Shown here: in pieces, positions 6,767-13,143 of the stretch
How positions within the stretch are numbered: position 1 is the stretch's first letter
Layout: each line of letters begins with the position of its first letter
Source of the DNA: an uncultured Oscillospiraceae bacterium
GTDB taxonomy: Bacteria > Bacillota > Clostridia > Oscillospirales > Ruminococcaceae
Assembly (NCBI GenBank): GCA_900548355.1
Contig: URKR01000026.1
Coordinates: forward strand, 1-28,519
DNA: 28,519 bases
Direction: 5' to 3'
Notes under the pieces: generated by a model
Databases searched by the model: none
Seen by the model: the letters and a program-made list of their open reading frames with translations, nothing else
What the model was told of the DNA's origin: nothing
Translations under genes and position numbers: made by a program

Positions 6767-7573
6767 ATGCTGCACAACATCATCGACACCCACGCCCACT
6801 ACTGTTCGCGCCAGTTTAACGCCGACCGCGAAACGCTGCTCGGTAAGGCGCTGCCCGAAGGCGGCGTGGCCGGGGTGCTTGAGTGCGCGACCCATTCGGG
6901 CGACGCGCCGGCCGTGCTTGCGCTGGCCCACCAGTACCCGTACATCCGGGCCGCGCTTGGCATCCACCCCGAAAGCCTTGGCGAGGAGGACGCCCCGACC
7001 GTCGCGGTCTATGGCGGGGACTGGCGGGCCGAGCTCGCCGCGATGCGCCCGCTGTTTGACGACCCGGCCGTCGCGGCGGTCGGCGAGATCGGCCTTGACC
7101 ACCACTGGCCGCTGCCGGCGCAGGAACAGCTTGACCTGTTTGAAGCCCAGCTGCAGCTCGCGGCCGAGCTCAATCTGCCGGTTTCGATCCATGACCGCGA
7201 GGCCCACGCCGAGATGTACGCGCTGCTGCGCCGCTACAAACCGCGCGGCGTGCTGCACTGCTACAGCGGCAGCGCCGAGGACGCGGCCTGGCTCGTTGAC
7301 CAGGGGCTCTGCCTTGGCTTCGGCGGGTCAACGACCTATAAAAACGCCAAGCGGGTGAACAGGGTGCTGGCCGCCATCCCGCACGAGGCCGCCCTGCTTG
7401 AGACCGACTGCCCCTATATGTCGCCCGAACCGGTGCGCGGCACACGCAACGACAGCCGCAACATCGCCCATGTTGCCGCCCACATCGCCGAAATCTGGCA
7501 GATAGAGCCGCAAGCCGTGCTGGACACCTGCGCCGCCAACGCGCGGCGGGTGTTCGGCTTCCCAGAACCGTAA
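6767..7573 (+). CDS. tatD: TatD family metal-dependent hydrolase (DNase)
   Basis: A 268-residue TatD-type amidohydrolase-fold enzyme. The family includes 3'-5' DNases acting on single-stranded DNA in the cytoplasm. The metal-binding pattern is complete: IIDTHAH at residues 5-11, GEIGLDHHW near 110, SIHDRE, HCYSG and LLETDCPYM. The length matches the family. The start ATG has an AAGGCGG ribosome site that overlaps the metG stop region. The metG-tatD order is conserved in many Firmicutes, which supports co-transcription. The exact substrate is not shown by the sequence. Confidence 0.94.
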   Translation: MLHNIIDTHAHYCSRQFNADRETLLGKALPEGGVAGVLECATHSGDAPAVLALAHQYPYIRAALGIHPESLGEEDAPTVAVYGGDWRAELAAMRPLFDDPAVAAVGEIGLDHHWPLPAQEQLDLFEAQLQLAAELNLPVSIHDREAHAEMYALLRRYKPRGVLHCYSGSAEDAAWLVDQGLCLGFGGSTTYKNAKRVNRVLAAIPHEAALLETDCPYMSPEPVRGTRNDSRNIAHVAAHIAEIWQIEPQAVLDTCAANARRVFGFPEP

Positions 7574-7583
7574 TATCCACGTC

Positions 7584-7606
7584 ATAATATACAGTATGTA
7601 TATTAT
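7584..7606. promoter_or_regulatory. Perfect AT-rich palindrome, candidate operator
   Basis: ATAATATAC (7584-7592) and GTATATTAT (7598-7606) are perfect 9-bp inverted repeats around AGTAT. The site is strikingly AT-rich in a GC-rich genome. It lies 34 nt upstream of the 77-residue gene, next to a weak -10 (TATACA at 7617), and has no T tract, so an operator for a dimeric regulator is more likely than a terminator. Confidence 0.5.
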
Positions 7607-7640
7607 TCATACAAATTATACAGAGTAGGAGTTTTGCGCT

Positions 7641-7874
7641 ATGAAAGCACGCATCCCCAAACACCGCGAATTTATCATTGACTTCCCCAAAGATATGGAC
7701 CAGGCCAAGGCCGACGAGGGCTGGGCCAAGCTGACCCAGATTGTGGAGGATTACAAGAAAGCCCACAACGGCCAGAGCGTCTACGCCCCGACCTTCATTG
7801 AAGACTGCGAGCCGGCTGTCAAGGCGCTGCAGGAAGAGTATGGCTTCACCTACACGATTGAGGAAGTGAAGTAA
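7641..7874 (+). CDS. Conserved-looking small protein of unknown function
   Basis: A 77-residue soluble protein that I do not recognise. It is acidic and lysine-rich, begins KARIPKHREFIIDFP and ends GFTYTIEEVK. It has no signal peptide, membrane segment or cysteine cluster beyond a single Cys in FIEDCEP. The ATG follows TAGGAG with 10-nt spacing. Codon usage (GCC, GGC, AAG) matches the neighbouring genes, and a terminator follows, so it is a real single-gene unit. Its upstream region has the only AT-rich palindrome of this kind in the window, suggesting dedicated regulation. Confidence 0.75.
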   Translation: MKARIPKHREFIIDFPKDMDQAKADEGWAKLTQIVEDYKKAHNGQSVYAPTFIEDCEPAVKALQEEYGFTYTIEEVK

Positions 7875-7896
7875 GCCGGGGCAAGCCCCCGCCGCA

Positions 7897-7932
7897 CCGC
7901 CGTCCCCCGCGCAGGAGGGCGGCGGTTTTGTT
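7897..7932 (+). terminator. Terminator of the 77-residue gene
   Basis: The stem CCGCCGTCC / GGGCGGCGG (one G-U pair) with an 11-nt loop is followed by TTTTGTTTG, 23 nt after the stop codon. Confidence 0.8.
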
Positions 7933-8041
7933 TGCGTGTTGGTGGAAAAAGAGACCCCTTATACCCCTCTTTCCTCCTGTTTCCGAGCGTGCCGGCGCGC
8001 GATTTGCCGCAGCGCCCGCCCCCTGCTTCTTTTCCCGCCCC

Positions 8042-8073
8042 CTTAGAATTTCCTTATAAACGTCCCCTATCAT
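8042..8073 (+). promoter_or_regulatory. Candidate response-regulator boxes and -10 of the TraX operon
   Basis: CTTAGAA (8042-8048) and CTTATAA (8053-8059) are direct repeats with an 11-bp period, the spacing used by OmpR-family regulators. They cover the place where a -35 would be, 17 nt before a plausible -10 TATCAT (8068-8073). No consensus -35 is present, which fits an activated promoter. The operon encodes an OmpR-type regulator that may bind here. Confidence 0.35.
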
Positions 8074-8106
8074 ACAGCCATCCCAAACAAAAGAGAGGTT
8101 GTATGT

Positions 8107-8985
8107 ATGCAAACGACAAACATCGCACAGGCATCTTCGGGGACGCTTGCCGCGCCGCGCGGGCTTTCGGGCACGGCGCTCAAGTTTCTGGCGCTCGGGC
8201 TGATGGTGCTTGACCACATCCATTATTTCTTCGGCTTCACCGGCGCGGTGCCGCTGCTTTTCACCCAGCTGGGCCGGCTGGCCGCGCCGCTGTTTTTGTT
8301 CTGCACGGTTGAAGGCTTCGCCCACACCCGCAACCGCCGCGCCTACTTTTTGCGCATGGTCGCGATCGGCGCGCCGATGGGGGCTTTGCAGTTCTTCATG
8401 GCCTATGCCGGGGTGCTGCGCCGGCCGGACGGCTTTTACCCGCAGAACGGCGTTTTCCTGAACTTCATCCTGCTCTGCATCATCTGGCAGGGCATGGACT
8501 GGCTGCGGGCGCGGCGGTTTGTGCGCGGGGCGCTGGCTGTCTTTCTGCCGCTGGCCTGGCCCTTCCTGGCAAGTGTTTTGAGCCTGCAGTTCCCGGCCCT
8601 GATGAACCCGATCGGGCTTTTGTGCTACTCGCTGCTGCCTTCCTGGGGCTTCATCATCGACGGCGGGCTGTTCTACATTTTGCAGGGCATCGCGATGTAT
8701 CTGTTCCGCCGGCGCCGCGCCGTGCAGCTCGCGGTGTTCGCGGCGCTTGAGCTGCTGTTCTTCCTGGCCATCCCGCTCTCGATGCTCTGGGGCGAAGGCT
8801 TCGAGATTTCGATGCTCTTTACGACGGCCTACGAGTGGCTCGGCGTGTTTGCCGTCATCCCGATGGCGCTGTACAACGGCCGGCGCGGTTCCGGCCACAA
8901 GAAGCTCTTCTATCTCTTCTACCCCGCCCATGTCTACCTGCTGTATGCGGCGTCGTGGGGGGTATACCTGATCCTGAACCGGTAA
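8107..8985 (+). CDS. TraX-like multi-pass membrane protein
   Basis: A 292-residue integral membrane protein of the TraX family, named after the F-plasmid pilin N-acetylase. Chromosomal Firmicute members are common and mostly uncharacterised. The family opening LKFLALGLMVLDHIHYFF is near residues 22-39, followed by FTQLGRLAAPLFLFCTVEGF with the typical RxxAPLF block and about eight hydrophobic segments. A basic loop lies near residues 198-205 (RRRRA). The ATG at 8107 lies about 9 nt after AGAGAGG. It is followed after 15 nt by a response regulator and its kinase, so all three are probably co-transcribed. Acyl transfer to a surface component under two-component control is an inference. Confidence 0.85.
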   Translation: MQTTNIAQASSGTLAAPRGLSGTALKFLALGLMVLDHIHYFFGFTGAVPLLFTQLGRLAAPLFLFCTVEGFAHTRNRRAYFLRMVAIGAPMGALQFFMAYAGVLRRPDGFYPQNGVFLNFILLCIIWQGMDWLRARRFVRGALAVFLPLAWPFLASVLSLQFPALMNPIGLLCYSLLPSWGFIIDGGLFYILQGIAMYLFRRRRAVQLAVFAALELLFFLAIPLSMLWGEGFEISMLFTTAYEWLGVFAVIPMALYNGRRGSGHKKLFYLFYPAHVYLLYAASWGVYLILNR

Positions 8986-9000
8986 AGAAGGTGTTTTGTT

Positions 9001-9681
9001 ATGCCCCACATCCTTGCCGTTGACGATGACCGCGATGTGCTGGCCCTGCTGCGGCAGGCGCTCGGGCGGGACGGGCACGAGGTGCGCGTCTGCGCTTCGG
9101 CTGCCGAGGTGACCGAACCGCTCTGCCGCTGGGCCGACTGCATCCTGCTCGACGTCATGATTCCGGGCGAGGACGGCGTCGCGCTGTGCCGGCGCATCCG
9201 CGCGCTGACCGGCGCGCCGATCCTGTTTTTGACCGCCAAGGGCGAGGAAGCCGATGTCCTGGCCGGCCTGGCCGCCGGCGGGGATGATTACCTTTCCAAG
9301 CCTTTCCGCCTGGCCGAGCTGCGCGCCCGGGTTGGGGCGCATCTGCGCCGCCAGGCCCGCGGGCCGGCCCACACCCGGCTTTCCCGCGGCGGGGTCACGT
9401 TTGACCTTTCGGCCCGCAGCGCCGCGGTCGGCGAAGTTCCGCTGCCGCTCACCAAGAGCGAATATGCGATCTGTGAGCTGCTGGCCCTGCACCCCGGGCA
9501 GGTGTTCGGCAAAGAGCAGATCTATGAGGCCGTTTTCGGCTACGACGGCGACGCCGACGAGAGCGCGATCACCGAGCATGTCAAGAACATCCGCGCCAAG
9601 CTGCGCGCGGCCGGCCTGGCCGAAAGCCCGCTTGCCACGGTATGGGGCATCGGCTACAAATGGAAGGAGGACCGCCCATGA
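9001..9681 (+). CDS. OmpR/PhoB-family response regulator
   Basis: A 226-residue transcription regulator. The receiver domain occupies residues 1-115, with acidic pocket D8-D10, phospho-acceptor Asp51 (ILLDVMIPG), Thr in FLTAKG and Lys in LSKPF. The winged-helix DNA-binding domain spans about 130-225 (PLPLTKSEYAICELL through VWGIGYKW). It overlaps the downstream kinase by the 4 nt of ATGA, so the two are translationally coupled and almost certainly a cognate pair. The ribosome site is AAAGAAGG upstream of 9001. Targets are unknown; the 11-bp direct repeats upstream of the TraX gene are candidates. Confidence 0.95.
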   Translation: MPHILAVDDDRDVLALLRQALGRDGHEVRVCASAAEVTEPLCRWADCILLDVMIPGEDGVALCRRIRALTGAPILFLTAKGEEADVLAGLAAGGDDYLSKPFRLAELRARVGAHLRRQARGPAHTRLSRGGVTFDLSARSAAVGEVPLPLTKSEYAICELLALHPGQVFGKEQIYEAVFGYDGDADESAITEHVKNIRAKLRAAGLAESPLATVWGIGYKWKEDRP

Positions 9682-11066
9682 CAAGGCCGTTTCACCGCCC
9701 GGCCTCGCTGCCGGGGCTGCTGGCGCGGTATCTGCTGCTGACGGCGGCGCTTGGCATCCTGGCCGCCGTTTTGTGGTGGCTGGGGGTTTCGATCTTCATC
9801 AACAGCGGGCTGGTGCTGCCGGCCTACAGCGGCGAACGCGCGGCGCTGGCGGCCACAGAAACGCTGCCGCCCTACACGGCAAAGACCTTTGCCGAAGCCC
9901 CGCTTGACCCGCTGTGCCGCTATGTGCTGTTTGCCGCGGCAGATTCGGACGAGATCATTGCCACCAATGTAAGCGGGCGGGCGCTGCAAGCCGCGCTGCG
10001 CTGCTGGCATGGCGAGGGCTCGGCCAATCCGTTCGCCCAGACCTTTTCGCGCCGGGTCACGCTGGCGGATGGCAGCGTCTGCCTGCTGACCTACGATTTC
10101 TCGATGCCCTATGCCCTGCCCGGGCTGCGCTGGCTGCCCGATTTCCAGCTGCTGGGGCTGCTGGTGCTGGCCGCGGCCGAACTGGGGCTTGTGGTGCTGA
10201 CCACCCGCCGCACGGCCCGCCGGCTGCGGCGGGAGAGCGAGCGGCTGCAGGCCGCGGCCGACCAGATCCGCGCCGGCGCGCTGGCCGGCCCGCCCTTCCC
10301 GCGCGGGCAGATCCGGGAGCTGGACGCCGCTTTGCAGGCGATGCAGACGCTGCGCGAACAGCTGGCCGCAAGCCTGGAAGCCCAGTGGACGGCCGAAGCG
10401 GCCCGCGCCGAGCAGATCGCCGCGCTGACCCACGACCTGAAAACCCCGCTGACCGTGATTGCCGGCAACGCCGAGCTGGTGGCCGAGAGCGAGCTGCCCG
10501 CCGAAGCCGCCGGGAACGCCGCGGCCATCCTGCGGGCGGCCGACCGCGCCGGGGATTACCTTGCCGCACTGCGCGCCGCGGCTGCCGCGCCCAACCCGAA
10601 TGCGGAAGCCTTCGCCCCGGTCGATGCCGCCGCGTTTTTGGCCGAGCGCGCCGCCGTAGGCCGGGCGCTGGCCGCCCCGCGAAAAGTCGCCTTTACGCTT
10701 GAAAACCGGCTGCCGGCCGACTGCGCCTTCCCCGCGCAGGCTGAGCGGCTCGGCCGGGCGCTGGACAATATGCTTGACAATGCCGCCCGCTTCACCCCGG
10801 CCGGCGGGCAAATCACCCTGACCGCCGCCCAAACCGAACCGGGCGGGGCAATCGCCTTCACGGTGCGGGATACCGGGCCCGGCTTTTCCCCCGAGGCGCT
10901 GCGCAAGGCCGGCACGCTGCTGTTCACGAGCGACGCGGCCCGCGGCGGGCACCAGGGCCTTGGCCTCACGCTGGCCCGCGCCGTCGCCGCCGCCCACGGC
11001 GGCGCCCTGACCCTCGCCAACACCCCGCAAGGGGCCAGCGCCACGATCACGGTGGCGGGGCAGTAA
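9678..11066 (+). CDS. Two-component sensor histidine kinase
   Basis: A 462-residue membrane kinase. A first transmembrane helix spans about residues 15-40, an extracytoplasmic sensor region about 41-153, and a second helix about 155-177. A HAMP-like Arg-rich segment follows. The HisKA phospho-acceptor is His252 in ALTHDLKTPLT. The ATPase domain shows the N box LDNMLDNAARFTP, G1 RDTGPGF and G2 GLGLTLA, so all catalytic motifs are intact. The start ATG overlaps the regulator stop. The sensor domain matches no ligand family that I recognise. Its pairing with a TraX-like enzyme suggests response to envelope conditions, which is inference. Confidence 0.94.
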   Translation: MTRPFHRPASLPGLLARYLLLTAALGILAAVLWWLGVSIFINSGLVLPAYSGERAALAATETLPPYTAKTFAEAPLDPLCRYVLFAAADSDEIIATNVSGRALQAALRCWHGEGSANPFAQTFSRRVTLADGSVCLLTYDFSMPYALPGLRWLPDFQLLGLLVLAAAELGLVVLTTRRTARRLRRESERLQAAADQIRAGALAGPPFPRGQIRELDAALQAMQTLREQLAASLEAQWTAEAARAEQIAALTHDLKTPLTVIAGNAELVAESELPAEAAGNAAAILRAADRAGDYLAALRAAAAAPNPNAEAFAPVDAAAFLAERAAVGRALAAPRKVAFTLENRLPADCAFPAQAERLGRALDNMLDNAARFTPAGGQITLTAAQTEPGGAIAFTVRDTGPGFSPEALRKAGTLLFTSDAARGGHQGLGLTLARAVAAAHGGALTLANTPQGASATITVAGQ

Positions 11067-11081
11067 AAGAGGTTGAGATTA

Positions 11082-11396
11082 TAGGGGCGGATGCTCGCAT
11101 CCGCCCGCAGGCAAAGCGAGCCTTGAAAAATTAGGAATTGTGGTGGATCGGCGGCTATGGGCCGTCTCAAAAATTGTTGCGGTTGCGGGTTGACCACAGC
11201 GTTTGCCCCCATGCGTAGGGGCCGGATTCATCCGGCCCGGGTTGTTTGCGGCGGCGCGGGGTTCCACGGGCGGGAAGAATCCCGCCCCTACGCATGATAT
11301 TTTACCCCGTTGCCATTTTGCAGCGTTGGCAACCGTGTCGCCGGCCCAAAAACGCACATTGTACCGCAAACCGGGCGGATATGGAATCCGCCCCTA
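11082..11396. repeat. Cluster of four REP-like palindromes, two paired as a 12-bp-TIR element
   Basis: This fills most of the gap between the kinase and the sigma-like gene. Four hairpins share a GTAGGGGC(C)GG-type arm. They are at 11085-11106 (GGGCGGATGC/GCATCCGCCC), 11219-11238 (GGGCCGGAT/ATCCGGCCC), 11268-11287 (GGGCGGGA/TCCCGCCC) and 11373-11393 (GGGCGGAT/ATCCGCCC). The second and third face each other, with perfect 12-bp ends ATGCGTAGGGGC (11211-11222) and GCCCCTACGCAT (11284-11295), forming an 85-bp unit. The first and fourth are also inverted relative to each other. There is no coding content. The same arm occurs inside the RAYT remnant in the his operon and at 21322-21390. Confidence 0.85.
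11131..11173 (+). repeat. Second repeat family, copy A
   Basis: TTAGGAATTGTGGTGGATCG followed by a GGCGG...CCG hairpin and TCTCAAAAA. It closely matches the reverse complement of 21392-21441 and partly that of 22465-22500. It sits among the REP palindromes but has a different sequence. Confidence 0.7.
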
Positions 11397-11411
11397 CCGT
11401 CTCACCATCTT

Positions 11412-12365
11412 TCAGGGGAAGCTGTCCAGCGCCGCTTCCAGCATGGCGCGCGGGGATTGGGTGGCGGCGAAGTCGTTGGCGTTCCATTCGAGGGTGCAGG
11501 CGCAGTCTCCATCGGCAAAGAAGGCCCAGGCGAGGTCGTCGCCGGCATCGACCTCGGAGACCGCGATCGTCGCGGTGTTGCCGTTGGCCATCGTGTATTC
11601 CTCGGCGTGCCAGGCGGCGGTCTGCGCGTCGATTTCACTGTCTTTGAACAGGTTCTGGACGCTCAGCTGGCCGTTCTCCCCTTCGCCGTAGAGCTGGTAG
11701 GCTTTCATGGTCAGCATTCCCTCTGCGTTAAGCCATTCGATCGCAACTTCCGTTGCCTCGACCGTGTCGCTCGCGGCGTCCCCGGCCAACCGGACGCGGG
11801 CGGTATAGTAGCTGTCCAGGTCGTTCGGGTCGATCGCGCTGGTCAACGGGTGCATATCGGCGACAATACCGGGGGTCGGCAGCATGACGCCGAGATAGTC
11901 ACCCGCGTCCTCCCAGCTGTCAAACGGCAGCAGCGCCTCGCCGTATTCCCGCAGTTCGCCGGTATTGCTGCCGGTGCTGTAATGCACCGAAGCACCAGGG
12001 ACGGAAAAACCCAAATTGATACTATCATTCAGGATAAGCCGTCGCTGATCCTCTTTGTTTTCAAAATCAAACGGCTGCATCAGCGCCGCGTCCTGCCGCA
12101 CGGCGTCAGGCAGGGTTTCGGGGTCGGCGCGGCGGGCGTGCCAGGGGCTGCGCCAGCGGCTTTTGCAGGCGTTTAAGGTCACGCGCAGCAGCCAGCGCTT
12201 GAGGTGGTCGTCATCGGCGAATGTACGGCGGGTGGCATACAGTTTGAGGAAAACATCCTGGGTGATGTCCTCGGCGTCCTGGCGGTGGCTGCAGGCGTTG
12301 CAGGCCACCCGCCAGACCATATCCCGGTAGCGCGCCGCCGCTTCGCGCCAGGCTTCGTCCTGCAT
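11412..12365 (-). CDS. ECF sigma region 2 fused to a sensor-like C-terminal domain (apparent sigma/anti-sigma chimera)
   Basis: A 317-residue protein. Residues about 10-75 are a clear ECF sigma-70 region 2 (YRDMVWRVACNACSHRQDAEDITQDVFLKLY, then HLKRWLLRVTLNACKSRW). The usual linker (RSPWHARRADP) follows, but region 4, the -35-binding helix-turn-helix expected next, is absent. From about residue 97 the protein continues into a roughly 220-residue domain (LPFDSWEDAGDYLGV, SEVDAGDDLAWAF) that resembles extracytoplasmic domains of clostridial anti-sigma factors, though it has no transmembrane helix. An in-frame deletion between a sigma gene and its anti-sigma partner would give this. The junction (about 12000-12080) is locally AT-rich. 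The ATG has a strong AAAGGAGGAG site. A working sigma factor is doubtful. Confidence 0.7.
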   Translation of the reverse strand: MQDEAWREAAARYRDMVWRVACNACSHRQDAEDITQDVFLKLYATRRTFADDDHLKRWLLRVTLNACKSRWRSPWHARRADPETLPDAVRQDAALMQPFDFENKEDQRRLILNDSINLGFSVPGASVHYSTGSNTGELREYGEALLPFDSWEDAGDYLGVMLPTPGIVADMHPLTSAIDPNDLDSYYTARVRLAGDAASDTVEATEVAIEWLNAEGMLTMKAYQLYGEGENGQLSVQNLFKDSEIDAQTAAWHAEEYTMANGNTATIAVSEVDAGDDLAWAFFADGDCACTLEWNANDFAATQSPRAMLEAALDSFP

Positions 12366-12477
12366 AGCGCTCCTCCTTTCGTTTTGTCATCCTTCACCCA
12401 TAAAACGCGGCGGCGGCCCGGTTTGTCACCGCACGGCCCTGCCAGGTGAATTTTTGTGCAGATGCACAGTTTGCGGC

Positions 12478-12506
12478 TTGTATTTTCGGCGCAACGGTGG
12501 TATACT
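12478..12506 (+). promoter_or_regulatory. Promoter of the Ala/Pro-rich protein gene
   Basis: The -35 TTGTAT (12478-12483) and -10 TATACT (12501-12506) are 17 nt apart. A TGG just before the -10 gives it an extended -10 character. It diverges from the sigma-like gene. Confidence 0.75.
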
Positions 12507-12552
12507 AACACCATTGCAACCTGAATCTTACCACAAGAAGAGAGGGATATCT

Positions 12553-12936
12553 ATGGCTTTGTTCCGTCGCATGCTGCCGGTGCTGGCCGGCGCGGCGCTT
12601 GGCTGCGCGGCCACCTTGCTGGCCCAGCGGTATTCCAATTTGGTGGAGCACGAACATATTGTGGGCCCGGAGGCGTTTGACGACGCAGCCGAGCCCGCCT
12701 CCGACATGCCTGCCGCCCCGGCCGAAGCCGAACAGGCCCCGGCCGCCCCTGCGCCCGCACAGGCCCCCGTATCCACCGAAGTGCAGATTCCCCCGGTTGA
12801 TGACGCCGCCCCCAACCCCAACCCGGTGCGCGATCACACCGCCCCCGCCCCCACGGTGGACGGCAAGTTTGACCCCGCCGGCATTGCCCGGCCGGAGGAT
12901 TTTGCCAACTGGGACGATCTCGGCTGCCAGGGGTAA
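12553..12936 (+). CDS. Small Ala/Pro-rich exported or membrane-anchored protein, unknown function
   Basis: A 127-residue protein that I do not recognise. A short basic start and hydrophobic stretch (MALFRRMLPVLAGAALGCAATLLA, residues 1-24 in all) form an N-terminal anchor or signal. The rest is low-complexity and rich in Ala, Pro, Glu and Asp (residues about 45-90), ending in a short acidic segment (EDFANWDDLGCQG). No catalytic domain is visible. A surface-exposed spacer-like protein is the simplest reading. The ATG at 12553 follows AAGAGAGGG with about 7-nt spacing; a longer reading frame upstream would start inside the promoter. It has its own promoter and terminator. Confidence 0.7.
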   Translation: MALFRRMLPVLAGAALGCAATLLAQRYSNLVEHEHIVGPEAFDDAAEPASDMPAAPAEAEQAPAAPAPAQAPVSTEVQIPPVDDAAPNPNPVRDHTAPAPTVDGKFDPAGIARPEDFANWDDLGCQG

Positions 12937-13000
12937 GGCGTATTTCCCAAAATTCCAGGCGCTGGTTTTTCGGGTACGCCCCAAAAGGAAAGTTTTTTGG

Positions 13001-13056
13001 ACGACGACAGGCGTTTGCCCCGCAGTGCTGCGGCGGCGTGCGTCTGTCGTCTTTTT
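13001..13056 (+). terminator. Terminator between the Ala/Pro-rich gene and the his operon
   Basis: GACGACAG (13003-13010) pairs with CTGTCGTC (13044-13051), extended by CG/CG pairs. An inner CCGCAG/CTGCGG hairpin sits in the loop and TTTTT follows. It lies 88 nt before the his operon, so it separates the units or could attenuate his expression. No histidine T-box or His-rich leader peptide was seen near it. Confidence 0.8.
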
Positions 13057-13143
13057 CGGTTCTGCGCGCCGCAGGGTTTGCGCAGGGCTTGACCGATTTG
13101 CCGGGCCCTGCCCGGCTGTGAGTTTTGGATTGTGAGGTTTCGT

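Noticed and set aside
7846..9684. Very long minus-strand open frame (about 600 codons) opposite the TraX and regulator genes
   Set aside because: Its translation is rich in Arg, Gln, His and Pro and has no domain. It mirrors the real plus-strand genes, whose third positions are GC-rich, so long antisense frames are expected.
11082..11396. CRISPR array
   Set aside because: The repeats are palindromes with different cores and irregular spacing, not identical repeats with unique spacers.
13057..13143. His leader peptide or histidine T-box
   Set aside because: No run of His codons, no T-box core, and TTGACC at 13089 has no matching -10.
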